A DNA stretch of 64,000 nt from an uncultured Clostridia bacterium (lineage in GTDB: Bacteria > Bacillota > Clostridia > Oscillospirales > Acutalibacteraceae). Of this stretch, positions 40,947-49,471 are shown piece by piece (the stretch's first letter is position 1; each line of letters opens with the position of its first letter). Made by a program: the position numbers and the translations under genes. The notes beneath the pieces were generated by a model. That model did not search any database. It worked only from the letters and a program-made list of their open reading frames with translations, and was not told where the DNA came from. The stretch is taken from contig CAMCHQ010000003.1 of NCBI GenBank assembly GCA_945874765.1, positions 62,001-126,000 on the forward strand, written 5' to 3'.

Positions 40947-42808
40947 AACGTCTCCAAAATTATGTTCAAAGCGGCAATGTCGGCAGGATTTACACCGCTT
41001 ATTCTGCTTGCCTGCCCAAGATTTTCAGGTCTGATTTTAGATAGTTTCTCAACTGCCTCAAGCCTAAGCCCTTTAAGTGAAGAATAATCAATATCGTCAG
41101 GGATTTTTTTGCACTCAATTCGGCGCATTTCTTTAATTTGCTGTTCCTGCCTTTTAATGTATCCCTCATATTTAACCGCAATTTCAACCTGCTCAAATAC
41201 CGCACGGGGCAGGTTAGGTCTGTCATCATCAACACTTGTCAATGCTTTGTATGTAATTTGAGGTCTTTTAAGAAGGTCTATCATCTTGCAGCCACGCTCG
41301 AGTGGAGTAGTGCCGCAATCCTCCATAATTTTTTGAAGAGTATCGGTAAGCGGAATTGATTTGTTTTCAATTCTTTCTCGCTCTGCCTTAACCATTTCTT
41401 CCTTACTTATAAATTTATCATATCTTGCCTGCGAAATCAAGCCGATTTTGTAACCTATAGGAGTTAGGCGCACGTCGGCATTGTCCTGCCTTAAAACAAG
41501 GCGGTATTCGCTTCGGCTTGTCATCATTCTGTAAGGGTCGGTACAGCCCTTAGTTACAAGGTCATCAATAAGAGTTCCTATATACGAACCGCCACGGTCC
41601 AAAATCATAGGTTCTTCACCTTTAATTTTAAGCGCCGCATTAATTCCGGCAACAAGACCTTGAGCCGCCGCTTCCTCATAACCGCTTGAACCGTTAAACT
41701 GACCTGCGCCGTAAAGCCCTTTTATAGAATTAAATTCCAATGTTGCATTTAGTGCAGTCGGGTCAACGCAGTCATACTCAATGGCATAAGCAGTCCTCAT
41801 TACCTGTGCGTGTTCAAGACCGGGAATTGTATGGATAAATGCAAGCTGAACATCCTCAGGCAGAGAAGAGGACAAACCTTGAAGATACATTTCCTCCGTT
41901 TCAAGTCCGCACGGCTCAATGAAAAGCTGATGGCGCTCCTTATCCTTAAACCTTACTATTTTATCTTCAAAAGACGGACAGTATCTCGGACCTTTACCCT
42001 CAATTTTACCCGAATACATCGGACTTCGGTCGAGGTTATCGAGAATAATCTGCTTAGTTTTTTCGTTAGAATAAGTTATATGACAGCAAACTTTATTTTT
42101 CGGTGCTTCCTCCGTTTCAAAGCTGAACGGTACCGTTTCTTCGTCGCCGTCCTGCTCTTCAAGATTTGAAAAATCAATCGACTGCCTGTTTACTCTCGAC
42201 GGAGTACCAGTTTTAAATCTGCGAAGCGGAATATTAAGCCTTTTTAAAGCTTTTGAAAGCTCGGTTGCCGGAAACATTCCGTCAGGTCCGCTTTCGTATG
42301 AAACATCACCGATATATACTCGTCCGCCGAGAAATGTACCCGTTGCGATAATGACAGCCTTTGCATTGAAAAGCGCTTCAAGCTTAGTCTTTACCTGCCA
42401 TTCTCCGTTTTCCAAACGGTAAAGGTCAACAATTTCACCTTGCCTGATATCAAGATTTTTTTGAAGCTCCAAAGTGTGCTTCATTCCCTGAGAATATTCT
42501 CTCCTGTCAATCTGCGCTCTGAGTGAATGAACCGCCGGTCCTTTTCCGAGGTTGAGCATACGGGATTGCAAAGTGTATTTGTCTGCCGCTTTACCCATTT
42601 CACCGCCGAGTGCATCTATTTCACGAACAAGATGACCTTTAGACGTTCCGCCGATTGACGGATTGCACGGCATATTTCCGACCCAGTCAAGATTGATTGT
42701 AAAAACAGCAGTCTTACAGCCGAGACGAGCCGAAGCAAGACAAGCTTCAATTCCTGCGTGACCTGCACCGATAACTATTACATCATAGCTTCCTGCAAAA
42801 TATTCCAT
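40943..42808 (-). CDS. mnmG: tRNA U34 carboxymethylaminomethyl-modifying enzyme MnmG (GidA)
   Basis: A 621-residue FAD enzyme that, with MnmE, modifies the wobble uridine of several tRNAs. It has the FAD loop DVIVIGAGHAGIEACLASAR, MPCNPSIGGTSKGHLVREID, ATGTFLGGRVYIG, GRFKTGTP-like LRRFKTGTPSRV, FIEPCGLETEEMYLQG and the C-terminal MnmE-binding domain (SGVNPADIAALNIIL). Canonical length; GGAGG site. It follows mnmE by 17 bases. Confidence 0.97.
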   Translation of the reverse strand: MEYFAGSYDVIVIGAGHAGIEACLASARLGCKTAVFTINLDWVGNMPCNPSIGGTSKGHLVREIDALGGEMGKAADKYTLQSRMLNLGKGPAVHSLRAQIDRREYSQGMKHTLELQKNLDIRQGEIVDLYRLENGEWQVKTKLEALFNAKAVIIATGTFLGGRVYIGDVSYESGPDGMFPATELSKALKRLNIPLRRFKTGTPSRVNRQSIDFSNLEEQDGDEETVPFSFETEEAPKNKVCCHITYSNEKTKQIILDNLDRSPMYSGKIEGKGPRYCPSFEDKIVRFKDKERHQLFIEPCGLETEEMYLQGLSSSLPEDVQLAFIHTIPGLEHAQVMRTAYAIEYDCVDPTALNATLEFNSIKGLYGAGQFNGSSGYEEAAAQGLVAGINAALKIKGEEPMILDRGGSYIGTLIDDLVTKGCTDPYRMMTSRSEYRLVLRQDNADVRLTPIGYKIGLISQARYDKFISKEEMVKAERERIENKSIPLTDTLQKIMEDCGTTPLERGCKMIDLLKRPQITYKALTSVDDDRPNLPRAVFEQVEIAVKYEGYIKRQEQQIKEMRRIECKKIPDDIDYSSLKGLRLEAVEKLSKIRPENLGQASRISGVNPADIAALNIILETL

Positions 42809-42825
42809 AGCTTTACCTCCTTAAT

Positions 42826-44190
42826 TTATTTACCTACGCAAAAACGGGAGAAAATATTATTAACAACTTCCTCTGTCGCTTTTTTACCCGTAAGCGTCAA
42901 AAGTTCATCAACCGCACTGTCTATCATAACATTAATCGCATCATAAGTTAAACCGATTTCAGCCGCCGACAATGCTTCGTTTATATTCTCATATGCCTTT
43001 TGAATACATTGCTTTTGACGTCTGTTTGCAATAAGCGGGGCAGAGGAGTCAAATTCCTCAACACCTAAAATATTTTTAACCGCCGTTTCAAGTTCTTTAA
43101 GCCCCGTATTGTTTTTAGCCGAGATATAAACAACGCTTTCAAAATTCTTTTCTATTATATCCGTATCGATTTTAGGGGAGAGGTCGGTTTTGTTGATAAC
43201 AGCAACCGCCTTTTTACCCTTGCACGCATCAATAAGCATTTTATCGTCATCGTCAAGCTCACGTGAACTGTCAAAGACCGCAAGCACAAGGGAAGATGTG
43301 TCAATTCTTTCAAGCGCCTTTTTAATTCCGATTGCTTCCACAACGTCGTCGCTTTCTCTAAGCCCTGCCGTGTCGGAAAGATGGAGCACAAGCGAGCCGA
43401 GCCTTACCGAATTTTCAACAATATCTCTCGTCGTTCCCTCAATATGAGTAACGATACTTTTTTCCTTGCCCGAAAGCATATTCATAAGCGTTGATTTACC
43501 TGCATTAGGTCTGCCTGCAATAACCGTATTGACGCCCTCGGTCATTATCATTCCGCTTTCGTAATTATCAAGAAGTTCTTTTAATTCGTTTTCGGCTGAG
43601 GATAACGTATCTTTTAAAGTTTTTTCGTCAAGCTCGGGAATTTCCTCGTCGGGATAATCAACCCAAGCCGCCATTGATGCACTGAGTGAAACAATTTTAT
43701 CAAGCACATCGGATATTTTATTGCTCAAAGAACCTTGCAAAAGATTAAACGATGCCTTTGCTGCCTCCTGACCGTTTGCCGATATCAATGTTGCAACAGC
43801 CTCGGCTTGCGTAAGGTCCATTTTACCGTTTAAAAATGCTCTTTTTGTAAATTCACCTGCTTCGGCAGGGCTTGCGCCTGCATCTAAAACAGCTTCCAAG
43901 GTTTTTTCAACAATAAAAATTCCGCCGTGAACGGAAAGTTCAACAACGTCTTCACCCGTATAACTTTTCGGTGCACGAAAAACAAGCGCAATCGCATTGT
44001 CAAATTTTTCTCCGTTTGAATAAACGTTGCCGAATTTTGCCGTGTATCCTTTAAGAGAGGATAAGGGAGTAGCGTCCATTGCTTTGAACACTTTTTGTGC
44101 AATTTCAATTGCATTGTCACCGCTGATTCTGATTACACCTATACCCGAAACACTGTTTCCCGTGGCAATCGCCGCAATAGTTTTACTCAT
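42826..44190 (-). CDS. mnmE: tRNA modification GTPase MnmE (TrmE/ThdF)
   Basis: 454 residues. The N-terminal formyl-THF-binding domain (TIAAIATGNSVSGIGVIRIS) is followed by a helical region and an inserted Ras-like G domain: G1 AGRPNAGKSTLMNML, G3 HLSDTAGLRES (DTAG), G4 VINKTD. The C-terminal CVGK (C-x-G-K) ends the protein as required for activity. The ATG at 44190 follows GGAGGG; the longer frame to 44238 overlaps the leader and is rejected. First gene of mnmE-mnmG-rsmG. Confidence 0.97.
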   Translation of the reverse strand: MSKTIAAIATGNSVSGIGVIRISGDNAIEIAQKVFKAMDATPLSSLKGYTAKFGNVYSNGEKFDNAIALVFRAPKSYTGEDVVELSVHGGIFIVEKTLEAVLDAGASPAEAGEFTKRAFLNGKMDLTQAEAVATLISANGQEAAKASFNLLQGSLSNKISDVLDKIVSLSASMAAWVDYPDEEIPELDEKTLKDTLSSAENELKELLDNYESGMIMTEGVNTVIAGRPNAGKSTLMNMLSGKEKSIVTHIEGTTRDIVENSVRLGSLVLHLSDTAGLRESDDVVEAIGIKKALERIDTSSLVLAVFDSSRELDDDDKMLIDACKGKKAVAVINKTDLSPKIDTDIIEKNFESVVYISAKNNTGLKELETAVKNILGVEEFDSSAPLIANRRQKQCIQKAYENINEALSAAEIGLTYDAINVMIDSAVDELLTLTGKKATEEVVNNIFSRFCVGK

Positions 44191-44226
44191 AGTTATCCCT
44201 CCTGTTAAAGTGTTCTTATGCAAAAT

Positions 44227-44252
44227 AATGGCGAACAAAACTGTCCGCCATT
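44227..44252 (-). terminator. Weak hairpin terminator after jag
   Basis: AATGGCG pairs with CGCCATT around 12 bases, followed on the minus strand by ATTATTTTG; the T run is short, so read-through into mnmE is likely. Confidence 0.45.
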
Positions 44253-44268
44253 ATATATACGTTGGTTA

Positions 44269-45201
44269 TCAGTCGTTATTTTTGTTGACTTCGATTTTGC
44301 CGAACTTCGGAATATCCGCTCTGTCAACCTTCTTTTCTCTGTTAGCGTCAACAGTATTTTGAGCAGGAGCCGGACGTCTGCCGCCTCTTCTGTCATTTCT
44401 GTAATTACGTCTAACTCCGCCTTCAGGTTCAATAAGAACTCTTCTGTCCATTCCGCTGCCGACCGAACGTGAGGTAACACCCTCAACCTCCTGTACTGCG
44501 GTATGAATAATTCTTCTTTCGTACGGATTCATTGGTTCAAACGAATAACGTCTGCCTGTTCTTGCAACGTAATTTGCATTCTTTGTTGCAAGTGCTTTAA
44601 GAGTTTCCTCTCTCTTTGCTCTGTAGTCGCCTACATTAAGAGTAACTCTTACATATTTATTAGTTCCATTTTTAATAGCAAGACTTGTAAGATACTGAAG
44701 TGAGTCAAGAGTTTCGCCTCTTCTGCCGATAATAATACCGTAATCCTCACATTCAATTGTCATCTCAACCGTGCCGTCAACAACCTTAGCCGTAATCTTC
44801 GGGTCTACTACTTTAAGACCTTCAATCATAGTTTTAAGATATCGGCAAGCGTAGTCAAGGTCAATATCTTTCTCGCTGATTTTTTCTTCCGGTTTATCTG
44901 CCTTGGTTTCCTCAATAGGCTTTTCATAAGCTGGCTTCTTTGGTGTCGGCTTTTTAGGAGCAGCTGCCTTCTTTTCAACGCTCTTCTTAGGAGCTTCAGG
45001 CTTTTTCTCCTTCTTGCCGTCGTCATAGCTAACCTTAACCTCGGCATCACAGCCACCGATTAAACCAAAAAACTTCTTTTTCTCCGGATATTTGATAACT
45101 TCAACGTGAACGTCTGCCATTTCCGGAGCATTGAGCTGAATCTTTGCATTTTGGGTAGCTTCTTCAACTGTTTTACCGGTACCGATAAATTCCTTTATCA
45201 T
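44269..45201 (-). CDS. jag: RNA-binding protein Jag/KhpB (SpoIIIJ-associated)
   Basis: 310 residues, longer than usual because of a Lys/Glu/Pro-rich linker. Jag-N domain (FIGTGKTVEEATQNAKIQL, KKFFGLIGGCDAEVKVSY), then the charged linker (residues about 65-120), KH domain (ECEDYGIIIGRRGETLDSLQ with the GxxG loop) and R3H domain (NPYERRIIHTAVQEVEGV). A Gly/Arg tail (RRNYRNDRRGGRRP) adds RNA-binding character. It acts with KhpA in post-transcriptional control and links to cell elongation and division. It lies 16 bases after yidC, the conserved order. Confidence 0.94.
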   Translation of the reverse strand: MIKEFIGTGKTVEEATQNAKIQLNAPEMADVHVEVIKYPEKKKFFGLIGGCDAEVKVSYDDGKKEKKPEAPKKSVEKKAAAPKKPTPKKPAYEKPIEETKADKPEEKISEKDIDLDYACRYLKTMIEGLKVVDPKITAKVVDGTVEMTIECEDYGIIIGRRGETLDSLQYLTSLAIKNGTNKYVRVTLNVGDYRAKREETLKALATKNANYVARTGRRYSFEPMNPYERRIIHTAVQEVEGVTSRSVGSGMDRRVLIEPEGGVRRNYRNDRRGGRRPAPAQNTVDANREKKVDRADIPKFGKIEVNKNND

Positions 45202-45217
45202 CTTTATCCTCCGATAA

Positions 45218-46228
45218 TTATTTCGTCATCTTTTTAATATTTTCTTCACGTGAACGACGTTCAATAGTGTTTTCAACCATCAATCTTGCCTGAGTTCTCT
45301 TAGGCGGATGAACCTTGAAAATATAAATCTGCTGTAAAATAGCGATAATATTCGAAATAGTCCAATAAAAACCGACTGCTGCCGTTACTTTAAATGCAAT
45401 ATAGAAAGAGAAGAACGGCATCATAAGCATCATCATCATCATTTGTGCATTCTGCTGAGACGCTGCAGGATTGTTTTTCTTTTGAATGATTGTAGAAACA
45501 ACGCTTGAACCGAGTGATGTTACAAGGGAAAGAATAGGAATTATAACAATAATACCGTCCTTCCAATGCGGAATACGTGTCATATCAAGACCGAATAATG
45601 TCATACCCTGTCTGTAGGTTTCAATATCATTACAAACACCTGAGGTAAAAATTTTCGGGAATGACTGCATAAGCGCTTCCTTGTAAGCAGGGAAGTTCTC
45701 AAGTATGTTCAACTGAAAATAAGTTATTTTTGCATCAGCATTACCTGTGATTTGCTGATAAATCGGCAAAATCACCTTGTAAATCTCGTTTGATGCGTCA
45801 TTAAATTCACTTGCACCTAAAACGTACTGAATAGGATAATAAATAATACCGATGACACCCATAAGGAAAATCATTTGGAAAATCATAGGTCCGCAGCCCA
45901 TCTGCATAGGGTTATGTCCCTCTCTTACATAAAGGTCCTGCATCTCCTGATTAAGCTTGTCCCTGTCTCTCGGGTCAGGATATTTTTTATTAATCTTCTG
46001 AATTTTAGGTTGCAGTCTTGTAGTTGCCGCCATAGATTTCTGCTGCTTAATGTTAAGCGGCAAAAGAAGCAAACGGGTTACTACCGTGAAAATAATAAGT
46101 GCGATAAAATATTGATTGTTAAGCACATCAAGCAAAAATGCCATACATTTACCGAACAACCAATACAGTGGCTTAAAAATTGCCATACCGTTTGAAACGG
46201 TATTAGCTGCCATTATAATACTGCTCAT
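45218..46228 (-). CDS. yidC: Membrane protein insertase YidC (SpoIIIJ type)
   Basis: A 336-residue Oxa1/YidC insertase with about five or six helices. Motifs are TRLLLLPLNIKQQKSMAATT (with the conserved Arg in the groove), the cytoplasmic hairpin QKINKKYPDPRDRDKLNQEM, and late helices MPFFSFYIAFKVTAAVGFYW. There is no obvious lipobox at the N terminus, unlike Bacillus SpoIIIJ. A Met-rich run (QMMMMMLMM) in the loop before the last helices stands out. The start overlaps the yidD stop (TAATG). Confidence 0.95.
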   Translation of the reverse strand: MSSIIMAANTVSNGMAIFKPLYWLFGKCMAFLLDVLNNQYFIALIIFTVVTRLLLLPLNIKQQKSMAATTRLQPKIQKINKKYPDPRDRDKLNQEMQDLYVREGHNPMQMGCGPMIFQMIFLMGVIGIIYYPIQYVLGASEFNDASNEIYKVILPIYQQITGNADAKITYFQLNILENFPAYKEALMQSFPKIFTSGVCNDIETYRQGMTLFGLDMTRIPHWKDGIIVIIPILSLVTSLGSSVVSTIIQKKNNPAASQQNAQMMMMMLMMPFFSFYIAFKVTAAVGFYWTISNIIAILQQIYIFKVHPPKRTQARLMVENTIERRSREENIKKMTK

Positions 46229-46485
46229 TATTTGTCCTCTTTAGTTTTTTTAGGCGGAACAGGGTCCCAGCCACCTTTGGAAAAAGGATTACATCTCAAA
46301 ATTCTCCACGCCGCAAGCAAACACCCTTTAAAAATACCGTGAACTTCAATAGCTTCAAGCGCATATTGCGAACACGTAGGTGTAAATCTGCAGCTTCCGT
46401 GTGAAAAACGAGGGCTTAAGGTCAATTGATAGGTTTTGATTAAAAAAATCAACACCTTTTTAATTGCATTTCTTATAGCTCCCAT
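46228..46485 (-). CDS. yidD: Membrane protein insertion efficiency factor YidD
   Basis: 85 residues with the family core [32 protein letters not shown] and GWDPVPPKK. It helps YidC insert membrane proteins. ATG at 46485 (TGATG overlap with rnpA) is preferred to a TTG one codon earlier. Confidence 0.95.
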   Translation of the reverse strand: MGAIRNAIKKVLIFLIKTYQLTLSPRFSHGSCRFTPTCSQYALEAIEVHGIFKGCLLAAWRILRCNPFSKGGWDPVPPKKTKEDK

Positions 46486-46820
46486 CAATCAATTACTCCC
46501 AATGCTTTAAAGTGCTGTTCCATTTGTTCAAGCACCTGCTGCATTTTAACTTTTGAGGTCTTTGTGCGTGCAACAAAAACAAAATCGTAATTGCCGTTAA
46601 TTCTTCCCTCAAGCTGAGAAAAGGCGGCACGAATAACTCTCTTTGCTCTGTTTCGTTCAACTGCACAGCCGATTTTTTTACTCGTGGTAATTCCTATTCT
46701 GACCCCGTTTCTTCTGCTTTTTGCAACATAGGTCACAACGCAGGAGGAGGCTTGGCTTTTACCCTGATAGTAAAGTCGGCGAAAATCTTTATTTTCCTTT
46801 AAGGTTTTGCTTTTCACCAA
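46485..46820 (-). CDS. rnpA: Ribonuclease P protein component
   Basis: 111 residues. It shows [36 protein letters not shown] and KRVIRAAF, the RNP motif that binds the P RNA. The start is TTG (46820) or the next codon GTG; no ATG is available in this region. It lies 18 bases after rpmH, as in nearly all bacteria. It processes tRNA 5' ends together with the P RNA (not in this window). Confidence 0.95.
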   Translation of the reverse strand: MVKSKTLKENKDFRRLYYQGKSQASSCVVTYVAKSRRNGVRIGITTSKKIGCAVERNRAKRVIRAAFSQLEGRINGNYDFVFVARTKTSKVKMQQVLEQMEQHFKALGVID

Positions 46821-46838
46821 ATCGCACCCAATCTGTAA

Positions 46839-46973
46839 TTAGTAAGAAAGCTGCTTTCTGCCCTTTGCACGACGGCGAGCAAGTACCTTTCTGCCGTTCT
46901 TAGTTGACATTCTCTGTCTGAAACCGTGTACCTTCTGTGCGTGTCTCTTCTTTGGCTGGTAAGTTCTCTTCAT
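46839..46973 (-). CDS. rpmH: 50S ribosomal protein L34
   Basis: 44 residues, [20 protein letters not shown] to KGRKQLSY, a full-length bacterial L34. The longer frame upstream is leader DNA. It heads the rpmH-rnpA-yidD-yidC-jag run and has its own promoter about 130 bases upstream. In most Firmicutes it is divergent from dnaA; here it is on the same strand and about 17 kb away. Confidence 0.97.
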   Translation of the reverse strand: MKRTYQPKKRHAQKVHGFRQRMSTKNGRKVLARRRAKGRKQLSY

Positions 46974-47104
46974 TTTTTTCACTCCATTTCTGAAAATCAA
47001 ACTTGTCTTAATTTTCGTTTGCTCTGTACGGTATAGCACAGGCGTGCGGAATTTGCTCATCTTTAAAATTATCGATAGAAACACTTTCCACAATATCGGT
47101 AGAT

Positions 47105-47134
47105 ATTATATATTAGTTTTACGCCTTTTGTCAA
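47105..47134 (-). promoter_or_regulatory. Promoter of the rpmH operon
   Basis: TTGACA (47129-47134), an 18-base spacer and TATAAT (47105-47110) on the minus strand; leader of about 125 nt. Confidence 0.75.
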
Positions 47135-47151
47135 TAAAAAAATAATTATTC

Positions 47152-47180
47152 TTGTATTTATTTTATTATTATATTATAAT
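47152..47180 (+). promoter_or_regulatory. Promoter of mtnN
   Basis: TTGTAT, a 17-base spacer and TATAAT, divergent from the rpmH promoter with 17 bases between them. Confidence 0.65.
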
Positions 47181-47241
47181 AGCACTATATCTTGGGGAAA
47201 GAGATTTCAGATACACAAGTTTATTTAGGAGAGATACCGTT

Positions 47242-47949
47242 ATGATAGGAATTATCGGCGCAATGGATACCGAGGTTGATAACATTAAATCTCAGGTTAA
47301 AGGCAAAACAGTGAGCGAAATTGCCGGAGTTGAATTTGTCTGCGGCTTTATTGATGACGTGACAGTATGCGTTGCAAAGTGCTCACCGGGTAAGGTCAAT
47401 GCCGCTTTGTGCACTCAGGCTATGATTGATAATTTTGATATTGAAATGATTATCAATGTCGGCGTTGCCTGCTCGCTTTCAAGCGACGTTGTTATTAAAA
47501 ATGTCGTTATCGCAAGCGACGTTTGCGAATATGATATTGACATTACCGCTTTGGGTGAACCGAGGGGATTTATCAACGGTCTTAATGTTATCAAAGTTAA
47601 GACAGACGATAAAATTTCCGAGCTTTTGGCTCGCACCGCCATTTCCTGCGGTGAAAAAATCCATAGGGGAACAATTGCCAGCGGTGACACATTTATCGCA
47701 AGCAGCGAATTAAAAGATATGCTCAAAAATGAATTCGGCGCAATTTGCGGTGAAATGGAGGGCGGTGCAATCGGTCACACCTGTGCCGCTAACAACGTCC
47801 CTTTTGCCGTTTTGCGTTCAATCAGCGACGGCGGAGATGAAAATTCTCAGCTTGATTATCCCACATTTAAAAAAATCGCCGCAGAAATCTCTACGACGAT
47901 TATACTTGAATTTATTAAACTTCAAAAAAATCAATACACTTTATTCTAA
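47242..47949 (+). CDS. mtnN: 5'-Methylthioadenosine/S-adenosylhomocysteine nucleosidase
   Basis: 235 residues of the PNP/UDP family. It starts IGIIGAMDTEVDNIKSQ with the catalytic Glu near residue 11, then SPGKVNAALCTQAMID, NVGVACSL, ATTGDTF-like IASGDTFIAS and the ribose-binding CGEMEGGAIGHTCAAN, ending with RSISDGGDENS where Asp is the general acid. It recycles SAM by-products. The ATG at 47242 follows AGGAGAG; the frame upstream is promoter DNA. Its stop overlaps the 3' end of the convergent XRE gene by 9 bases. Confidence 0.95.
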   Translation: MIGIIGAMDTEVDNIKSQVKGKTVSEIAGVEFVCGFIDDVTVCVAKCSPGKVNAALCTQAMIDNFDIEMIINVGVACSLSSDVVIKNVVIASDVCEYDIDITALGEPRGFINGLNVIKVKTDDKISELLARTAISCGEKIHRGTIASGDTFIASSELKDMLKNEFGAICGEMEGGAIGHTCAANNVPFAVLRSISDGGDENSQLDYPTFKKIAAEISTTIILEFIKLQKNQYTLF

Positions 47950-48597
47950 GACGAATGTATTGTAAATAATATCCTCTGCCTTTTCAATAAGGCTGTGAAG
48001 CGCAGTTTTTTCACCGAGGTCGGAGCCTGTTCTCGATTTATCCTCAATGAAAACGAATTTTGCGTCCTCAACGGAAAGTGCGGCTGAAGCAAGTTCTCTG
48101 CCGAGAGTGTAATCAAGTTTGAACATTTCCCTCGGTAACATTCCCGCTTTTGCAAGTGTGATTGCGCCACGGTAAACGCAAAGCGTATAATAATCGGAAA
48201 CGTATTTGAGCGCACCCTCATCGCTGCCCGTAGCAACAAGGTCAAGCAAATATTTTGTAGCCTTGCCGAGAGTGAAAATGGAAAATTCTCCGTTTTCCTC
48301 CTCCTGCTTATTCATAGCGTCAATGTCAAGACCGTTTCTGCTTTCGCTGACGCCTAAAAGGTAATCGGTTGTAACGCCGTAATATTCACTGCAGCGAATA
48401 ACGAAATCAAGACCGCATTCCCTGATGCCCTTTTCATAATGGCTCAAAAGCGCTTGGGAAATGCCAAGGTCGGTTGCCGCTTTCTTCTGGCTGATGCCTC
48501 TTTCTCTTCTAAGTTCGGAGAGTTTTATTGCAAATTTTGAAATTTTTTCACTTTTGTCGGCCCTTGCGGCTCTCTTTTCATCTTTTTTTGTACTCAT
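47941..48597 (-). CDS. XRE-family transcriptional regulator with C-terminal effector-like domain
   Basis: 218 residues. Residues about 25-85 form an HTH of Cro/CI type (LRRERGISQKKAATDLGISQ, ALLSHYEKGIRECGL, YYGVTTDYLLGVSES). The C-terminal 130 residues are helical and not recognised (GKATKYLLDLVATGSDEGAL, YCVYRGAITLAKAG-like). It likely senses a ligand or partner. The ATG at 48597 follows GAGGTG. The promoter upstream overlaps a pair of 12-bp inverted repeats plus a third half site, indicating autoregulation. Confidence 0.85.
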   Translation of the reverse strand: MSTKKDEKRAARADKSEKISKFAIKLSELRRERGISQKKAATDLGISQALLSHYEKGIRECGLDFVIRCSEYYGVTTDYLLGVSESRNGLDIDAMNKQEEENGEFSIFTLGKATKYLLDLVATGSDEGALKYVSDYYTLCVYRGAITLAKAGMLPREMFKLDYTLGRELASAALSVEDAKFVFIEDKSRTGSDLGEKTALHSLIEKAEDIIYNTFVLE

Positions 48598-48614
48598 AGT
48601 TAACACCTCGTTTA

Positions 48615-48675
48615 TTACAAATAGTATTATATCACCGTATTACTATTTGTAAAGCGTGTTTTCCTATTTGTAATA
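48615..48675 (-). promoter_or_regulatory. Operator array and promoter of the XRE regulator
   Basis: TTACAAATAGTA (48615-48626) and its perfect inverse TACTATTTGTAA (48641-48652) flank 14 bases; a third copy CTATTTGTAATA lies at 48664-48675. A minus-strand promoter TTTACA (48648-48653), 16 bases, TATAAT (48626-48631) lies between and over the first two. Confidence 0.78.
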
Positions 48676-48711
48676 TTTTGTAACAATTGGCTTAAAAAGG
48701 AGCATTTCACA

Positions 48712-49338
48712 ATGAAATCTTATAATTTATATTTCTTCCGTCACGGAATAACCAAAGGAAACTTAAACGCACAGTATATTGGGCATACGGATTTGCCACT
48801 CACTACAGATAGTATAAATGAGCTTCATTCAATCAAGGGAAAGTACCACTACCCAAAAGTTGACGCAGTATTTTCCTCACCGCTTAAAAGGTGCAAAGAC
48901 TCGGCGGAAATTATGTTCCCCGACAACACAATCATAACAATTGATGATTTTATCGAATATAACTTCGGCGAATTTGAAGAGTGCACGGCAGAAGATTTGA
49001 AAGATAATGAAGATTTTAAAAATTGGATAGGCGGTGACATTCACGCAAAAACACCTTACGGCGAAAGCAATGCGGAATTTGTGCAGCGTATTTGTGCCGC
49101 ATTTGAAAAGGTTATCGACGGCTGTATCAAAACGGGAACGCAAAATATCGCAATTGTCGGTCACGCCGGTGTGCTTATGACGCTTCTTTCCTGCTACGGT
49201 TTGCCCGAAGCGCCTATGGCTCATTGGCAAATGGACCCCGGCTACGGATTTAGGCTTCGTATCACCCCGTCGCTTTGGATGAGAGCAAACAAAATCGAGG
49301 TTATTGATACCGCCCCGGAAAGTATGAATAAAGAATAA
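48712..49338 (+). CDS. Histidine phosphatase superfamily protein (phosphoglycerate mutase-like)
   Basis: 208 residues. The phosphohistidine loop is LYFFRHGITKGNLNAQYIGH, followed by SPLKRCKDSAEIMF, YNFGEFEECTAEDL and the second His in IVGHAGVLMTLLS. Most such proteins are small-molecule or sugar phosphatases (e.g. alpha-ribazole, fructose-bisphosphate or phosphoserine phosphatase); the substrate is not clear here. AAAAGGAG site. The third XRE half site lies 37 bases before the ATG, so the neighbouring regulator may affect it as well. Confidence 0.9.
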   Translation: MKSYNLYFFRHGITKGNLNAQYIGHTDLPLTTDSINELHSIKGKYHYPKVDAVFSSPLKRCKDSAEIMFPDNTIITIDDFIEYNFGEFEECTAEDLKDNEDFKNWIGGDIHAKTPYGESNAEFVQRICAAFEKVIDGCIKTGTQNIAIVGHAGVLMTLLSCYGLPEAPMAHWQMDPGYGFRLRITPSLWMRANKIEVIDTAPESMNKE

Positions 49339-49389
49339 TTATAATAATTATTAAGACAAAACGTTCAAATGTTATTGATATAAAAAATT

Positions 49390-49431
49390 AAGGATTAGAT
49401 ATTCGTAAATTAATGCGAATACCTAATCCTT
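49390..49431 (+). terminator. Intrinsic terminator after the histidine phosphatase
   Basis: AAGGATTAG and TATTCG pair with CGAATA and CTAATCCTT around a 10-base loop, then TTTCTTTTC. Confidence 0.75.
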
Positions 49432-49471
49432 TTCTTTTCCGTGACGGTTATGCCTGTTTATTCACAACCGA

